Shown here piece after piece: positions 18,879 through 22,006 of a stretch of 22,006 nucleotides of DNA. Each line of letters opens with the position of its first letter. Position 1 is the first letter of the stretch. This DNA is from Zancudomyces culisetae (Eukaryota > Kickxellomycota > Harpellomycetes > Harpellales > Legeriomycetaceae), in NCBI GenBank assembly GCA_001969505.1, contig LSSK01001887.1:1-22006 (forward strand), read 5' to 3'. Below the pieces are notes generated by a model. The model searched no databases and was not told the origin of the DNA. It saw only the letters and a program-made list of their open reading frames with translations. The translations under genes and the position numbers were made by a program.

Positions 18879-19527
18879 CTAACAGCATGGTTCATTCAAA
18901 ATATCACTAGTGCTGGTTTGTGTTTTTGATTTCCCATCATCAGCTGAGGGAGGAGTATCACTAGTAAGGTCACCATCCTGGTCGCTATTGTTTTTGTTAC
19001 TGCTTTGAAAAAGTTTTGGCACAAGGATTTTGCGGTGCTGAAACAATTGTATCAAAAGAAATCCGAGTGCAAGACCACTGCAGATGACCATCAGCACAGG
19101 TACGGTGTTGGACATCAAAGCCATCATAAGAACGTATCTAATCATCACGACTATAAAATAAATTGCGACTTTCAGAGGTATTGTTAAATGCTCCTGCTTC
19201 CTATTTTATGTTTATGGTTATTTCTTCAAGTGTCAGATAATAGCAAAATAAAAATAAAACCAGGAAGAAGTGAATCTATTAAAAATGAATACCACAATTA
19301 GTACTTTACTTTAGTGGGAACATGTCAGCAACTCGTGACAGACAGCGTTCGAAAACTCCGATTAAAATCAATACAATGTAAAGGGCAGCGTATTCGGCTG
19401 TCGTTTTTACTGTAACCGAGGTAAACACAAAAGTTACTTGCAATCCAGATGGTGGGTCGTGTGTATGTCCACACGCATCTCCATGGCAATGGCTTTTGTA
19501 AGTCTGGATGAGTGCGTTCCGATCCAT
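18879..19527 (-). CDS. Ctr-family copper transporter with a His/Cys-rich N-terminus
   Basis: This is a probable copper(I) transporter of the Ctr family. Exons are 19527-19310 and 19200-18879; the 109-base intron (GTAAAG...TAG) is in phase 2, giving 179 aa. The N-terminus carries SHCHGDACGHTHD (residues 12-24), a likely metal-binding segment using His and Cys instead of the usual Met motifs. TM1 is about 38-60. After splicing the frame reads KKQEHLTIPLKVAIYFIVV into TM2, with Met98-x3-Met102 (MMALM), then TM3 with Gly115-x3-Gly119 (GLALG). The tail is acidic and ends in Cys-Cys, as in the paralogue. The intron lies in the loop between TM1 and TM2. Without splicing the frame stops directly after TM1. 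Plasma-membrane uptake is inferred from the exposed metal-binding N-terminus. Confidence 0.87.
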
Positions 19528-20646
19528 ATTTCACTTTTTTTTTTGTGGATCTTTATATGGATGAGTTACTAAAACATAAAAACACTATTGCTTGTAAGTT
19601 GAGCGTTTTATTCTAAGAGTTATAGATACCGAATACTTTTCGGTGTATTTATACTTTTCCATATTACTACTCATTACTGAAATATCAAGAAAGAATAGTG
19701 AAATAGTTTTTTTCTTTTTTTTTTGATCTTTGAGCCAAATCTAGTGTAGAGAGATAGAAGACCTATTGAGTGCATGAAGCAACTCGGCTCGAGGGTTTCC
19801 ACGCAGTAGAACAAAAAACGGATAATAAAAGAAAACCTTTTGATGCTTCTTTTTTTTCTTGAGCTGTCTTTATACCGTTTTTGTAATATTTTCTATTTGT
19901 CAGGCATAGCGGATGGCATAAAGCAATGTTGTCTACATTAAGCTGAATTCATTTAATAATGGAGAGTAATAAAGAGGATATTTTTCCCAAATAAGTGGAA
20001 TCAAAGTAAAATAAGGCCATATAGAACGGGTTAAAGGCTTTTTTTTTTCCTGTAAAACGTATTATAATATATGTATGTAGAATTCTTAAACCATCAACAC
20101 TAGGTAGTTGTATCCCAAAATACCAAGCTTGGTTTATCAAGCTTTTTACTTTAGGACAAGAAAGAGTAGAGTTTGTCTCAATATTAAGATCAGTTTAGGC
20201 AAATTAGGTGTTTTTGGCTAGTTTTCTTTTTCAGCAAGTTGAGGCTAAAAAAATTTTTTTTTTTACCATTTTCTTTTTTAGAGGAGAAAAGAATGAAGAA
20301 ATAATGAAGGGCGACAAAAGGGAGCGAATGGTATTGATAATAAAAAAAGCATTTTATACAACCATTTATTTTAGTATTTTGTACAAAGTTAGATTTCAAG
20401 TCTTTAATCAAAACTCCAACAGAAAAAAAAAATATTTGATATCATTTATTGATCAATAGTAAACTCGTACAAAACAAAATAAAAAAAATAAAAAAATAAA
20501 AAAGTTCGGGTTTGAAAAAAGGAGTTCTAGATTTCACCTTGCATATTGATAGGAACTATTTATTTTTTTGAATTGATTTAATAATATATCAATATTTACT
20601 GCGTAAACAACCGACCGGATTAAGGAAAAATATAGTTCAGGATAAA
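19528..20646. other. Divergent spacer between the Ctr and bL19m genes
   Basis: About 1.1 kb that holds the promoters of the second Ctr gene (minus) and of bL19m (plus). On the Ctr side a TATAAAT on the minus strand (about 19654-19648) and CCG-N9-CGG (19629-19643) lie roughly 100-125 bases before its ATG. The middle is A/T-tract rich, including A7-T12-like runs near 20250-20266. Short open frames here look random, and no gene is recognised. Confidence 0.6.
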
Positions 20647-21549
20647 ATGTTGGCGGGACTAAGATCGAATTTGAAAAAATCTGTGAATCTGTTGAATGGA
20701 TTAAGGGGGATCCACAGTTCAAGTAAGTAGATAATCGGTGTCGACTGGGCCAAATTGTATATCATAATTATAACTGTCTTGTTGATTTTAAACGATGTGG
20801 TAAACCCGATATATTTCCAACACTGGATTGTAAACATGTTTATTCTTTTGAGGATGTTGGTGGGGTTGATTTAAGCGGGGAGGAGGGGAGGGAGGGGGTG
20901 AGTTGAGAGGATGGATTTGAAATGAGATAATAATAAATATAAAGAAAATCGAGACAAGCTACAGGCTATGGACAAAGATTTAAAAAAGTAAAGAAATAAA
21001 AAATAAAAAATAAATTTTTTGGATACAGAAATAGTAAACCAGTACACTATGCCAGCCGAGGTGATAATCCCAGAGAAACAGTTCGACAATCCATGGAAAT
21101 TGGGAAAAGAACATAAACTAAATACACTGGGCATAGTCGAAAAAGAGGCAATAATACGATTGGATAAAGACAACAGATCACGGCTGTTCCAGCGAAGAGC
21201 AGCAAAAAAGGACCGGCTGATGCCTGGCGATGTGGTGTTGGTAGAAAGTATCAATAGCATGACCAATCCAGATTTTACGACCCGGTTTGTAGGAGTGTGT
21301 ATAGCGATAAACCGGAGAGGGATAGATACATCGTTTACGTTGAGAAATGTGATTTTGAAGGTGGGTGTGGAGCTTAGCTATAAGGCGTACTCGCCATTGG
21401 TTAAGAAAATCGAGATATTGAGAAAGAGCGATGGTATTAGGAGAGCCAAGTTGTACTACTTGCGGGATCGGGCCAAGAGTGTATTGAAGGCTAAGGATCA
21501 AAAGAGACTTACTGACAAGTATTTGGCAGGATTGGAAGCTAAACAATAA
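20647..21549 (+). CDS. MRPL19: Mitochondrial large-subunit ribosomal protein bL19m
   Basis: This is a component of the mitochondrial 54S large ribosomal subunit. Exons are 20647-20722 and 21029-21549; the 306-base intron (GTAAGT...CAG) is in phase 1, giving 198 aa. Exon 1 encodes a classic presequence, MLAGLRSNLKKSVNLLNGLR followed by GIHSS: positively charged, amphipathic, free of acidic residues, and RGIHSS fits the R-x-(I/L/F)-x-x-S motif of two-step processing. The body has the bL19 fold: LMPGDVVLVESINS, TTRFVGVCIAINRRGIDTSF, TLRNVILKVGVELSY and the near-invariant SPLVKKIEILRKSDGIRRAK with LYYLR. The yeast counterpart is Img1. A start at the second-exon methionine would remove the targeting peptide. 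The intron contains a G-quadruplex motif. An AATAAA lies at 21639-21644, about 90 bases after the stop. Confidence 0.94.
20877..20898 (+). other. G-quadruplex motif in the bL19m intron
   Basis: Runs GGGG, GGGG, GGG and GGGGG are separated by AGGA, A and A, which satisfies the usual four-run quadruplex pattern on the sense strand. It stands out in an otherwise AT-rich intron and would also form in the pre-mRNA. Confidence 0.8.
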
Positions 21550-22006
21550 AGTCGAAAATTCTACAAGGGAATTGAGGGGAAAAGGGTTAGAGGAGTTAGC
21601 AAGTAATAGTAGTGGTTGGTTAGTTGGTATGGACAAGAAATAAAAAATTAAAAAAAGAGAGAGAGAAAGAGAAAGAGAGATAGTGATAAAACGAGATATT
21701 TTAGTATGTTTTTACACTATATCTACATGTTATTAACTATATTTGATTTAAATTAGAGTTTATTTGGTTTTTACAAGTTATTCATATTATAAACAAGGTA
21801 AATGGGGAGAAGTTTTAACAAGAATAAAAATACAACATTATTAAAAAAAAGAAAAAGAAATGGGGGGGGGGAGGAGCAAATATACTATTGATGTTTAAAT
21901 TAGTTTATTGAATTGAATACTCAATTGTTTTAAAACTCAAAAAAAAAAAGAGACAAAATAAAAAAAAGGGAGAGGGTAAGGGGGGGGGGGGGGGGGGGGG
22001 GGGGAA
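21550..22006. other. Low-complexity 3' flank ending in a G tract
   Basis: After bL19m come the probable poly(A) signal (21639-21644), a purine-rich GAGA/AAAGAG stretch (about 21653-21680), AT-rich DNA, a 10-G run (21862-21871) and finally 25 consecutive Gs (21980-22004). No gene is seen. The terminal G run may be genomic or a sequencing/assembly artefact at a contig end. Confidence 0.7.

Noticed and set aside
16739-19527. Single gene spanning both Ctr segments
   Set aside because: Each segment has its own TM1-TM3, its own ATG and its own Cys-Cys stop, so they are two genes.
20208-20459. 83-codon plus-strand open frame before bL19m
   Set aside because: Dominated by Phe and Lys from T and A runs; no family match.

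Overview
This window is nuclear DNA from an AT-rich fungus, most likely an early-diverging lineage. The basis is a set of single-copy eukaryotic genes (DNA2, PUF6, COG5, a membrane-anchored cysteine synthase, mitochondrial bL19), short GT-AG introns of about 94-306 bases near the 5' ends of genes, intron-less pol III tRNA genes, and fungal-style Ctr copper transporters. A cleavable-looking mitochondrial presequence on bL19 argues for conventional mitochondria. The phylum is inference; no marker in the window fixes it.

Layout. 1-373: AT-rich flank, a bulged inverted repeat and two head-to-tail tRNA genes (Ala-AGC, Lys-CTT) only 2 bases apart. 374-3131: a very AT-rich stretch of about 2.75 kb with no recognisable gene, except a possible last exon of a tail-anchored protein near 1576-1724. 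3132-8558 (+): DNA2, two exons. 10867-8530 (-): PUF6, two exons, whose stop lies inside the end of DNA2, so the two coding regions overlap tail to tail by 29 bases. 14571-11204 (-): COG5, a 43-base first exon plus one long exon. 14829-16409 (+): a cysteine synthase of the membrane-anchored Mcy1 type in four exons, one only 12 bases long; it shares a 257-base divergent promoter with COG5. 17218-16739 (-) and 19527-18879 (-): two diverged Ctr copper-transporter paralogues in the same orientation, separated by about 1.7 kb. 20647-21549 (+): mitochondrial ribosomal protein bL19m, two exons. The end is low complexity and runs into a 25-base G tract.

The genes do not form one pathway: they cover replication/repair, ribosome assembly, Golgi tethering, sulfur amino-acid chemistry, copper transport and mitochondrial translation. 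The only functional cluster is the copper-transporter pair. Six of the exon structures were worked out from the sequence by matching splice phase and family alignment, and they change the protein starts relative to the bare open frames. I saw no mobile element, CRISPR array or defence system. The most unusual points are the copper-transporter pair with one copy lacking a metal-binding N-terminus, a D-to-E change in the DNA2 Walker B motif, the 12-base microexon in the cysteine synthase active-site region, the near-abutting tRNA pair, and the DNA2/PUF6 coding overlap.
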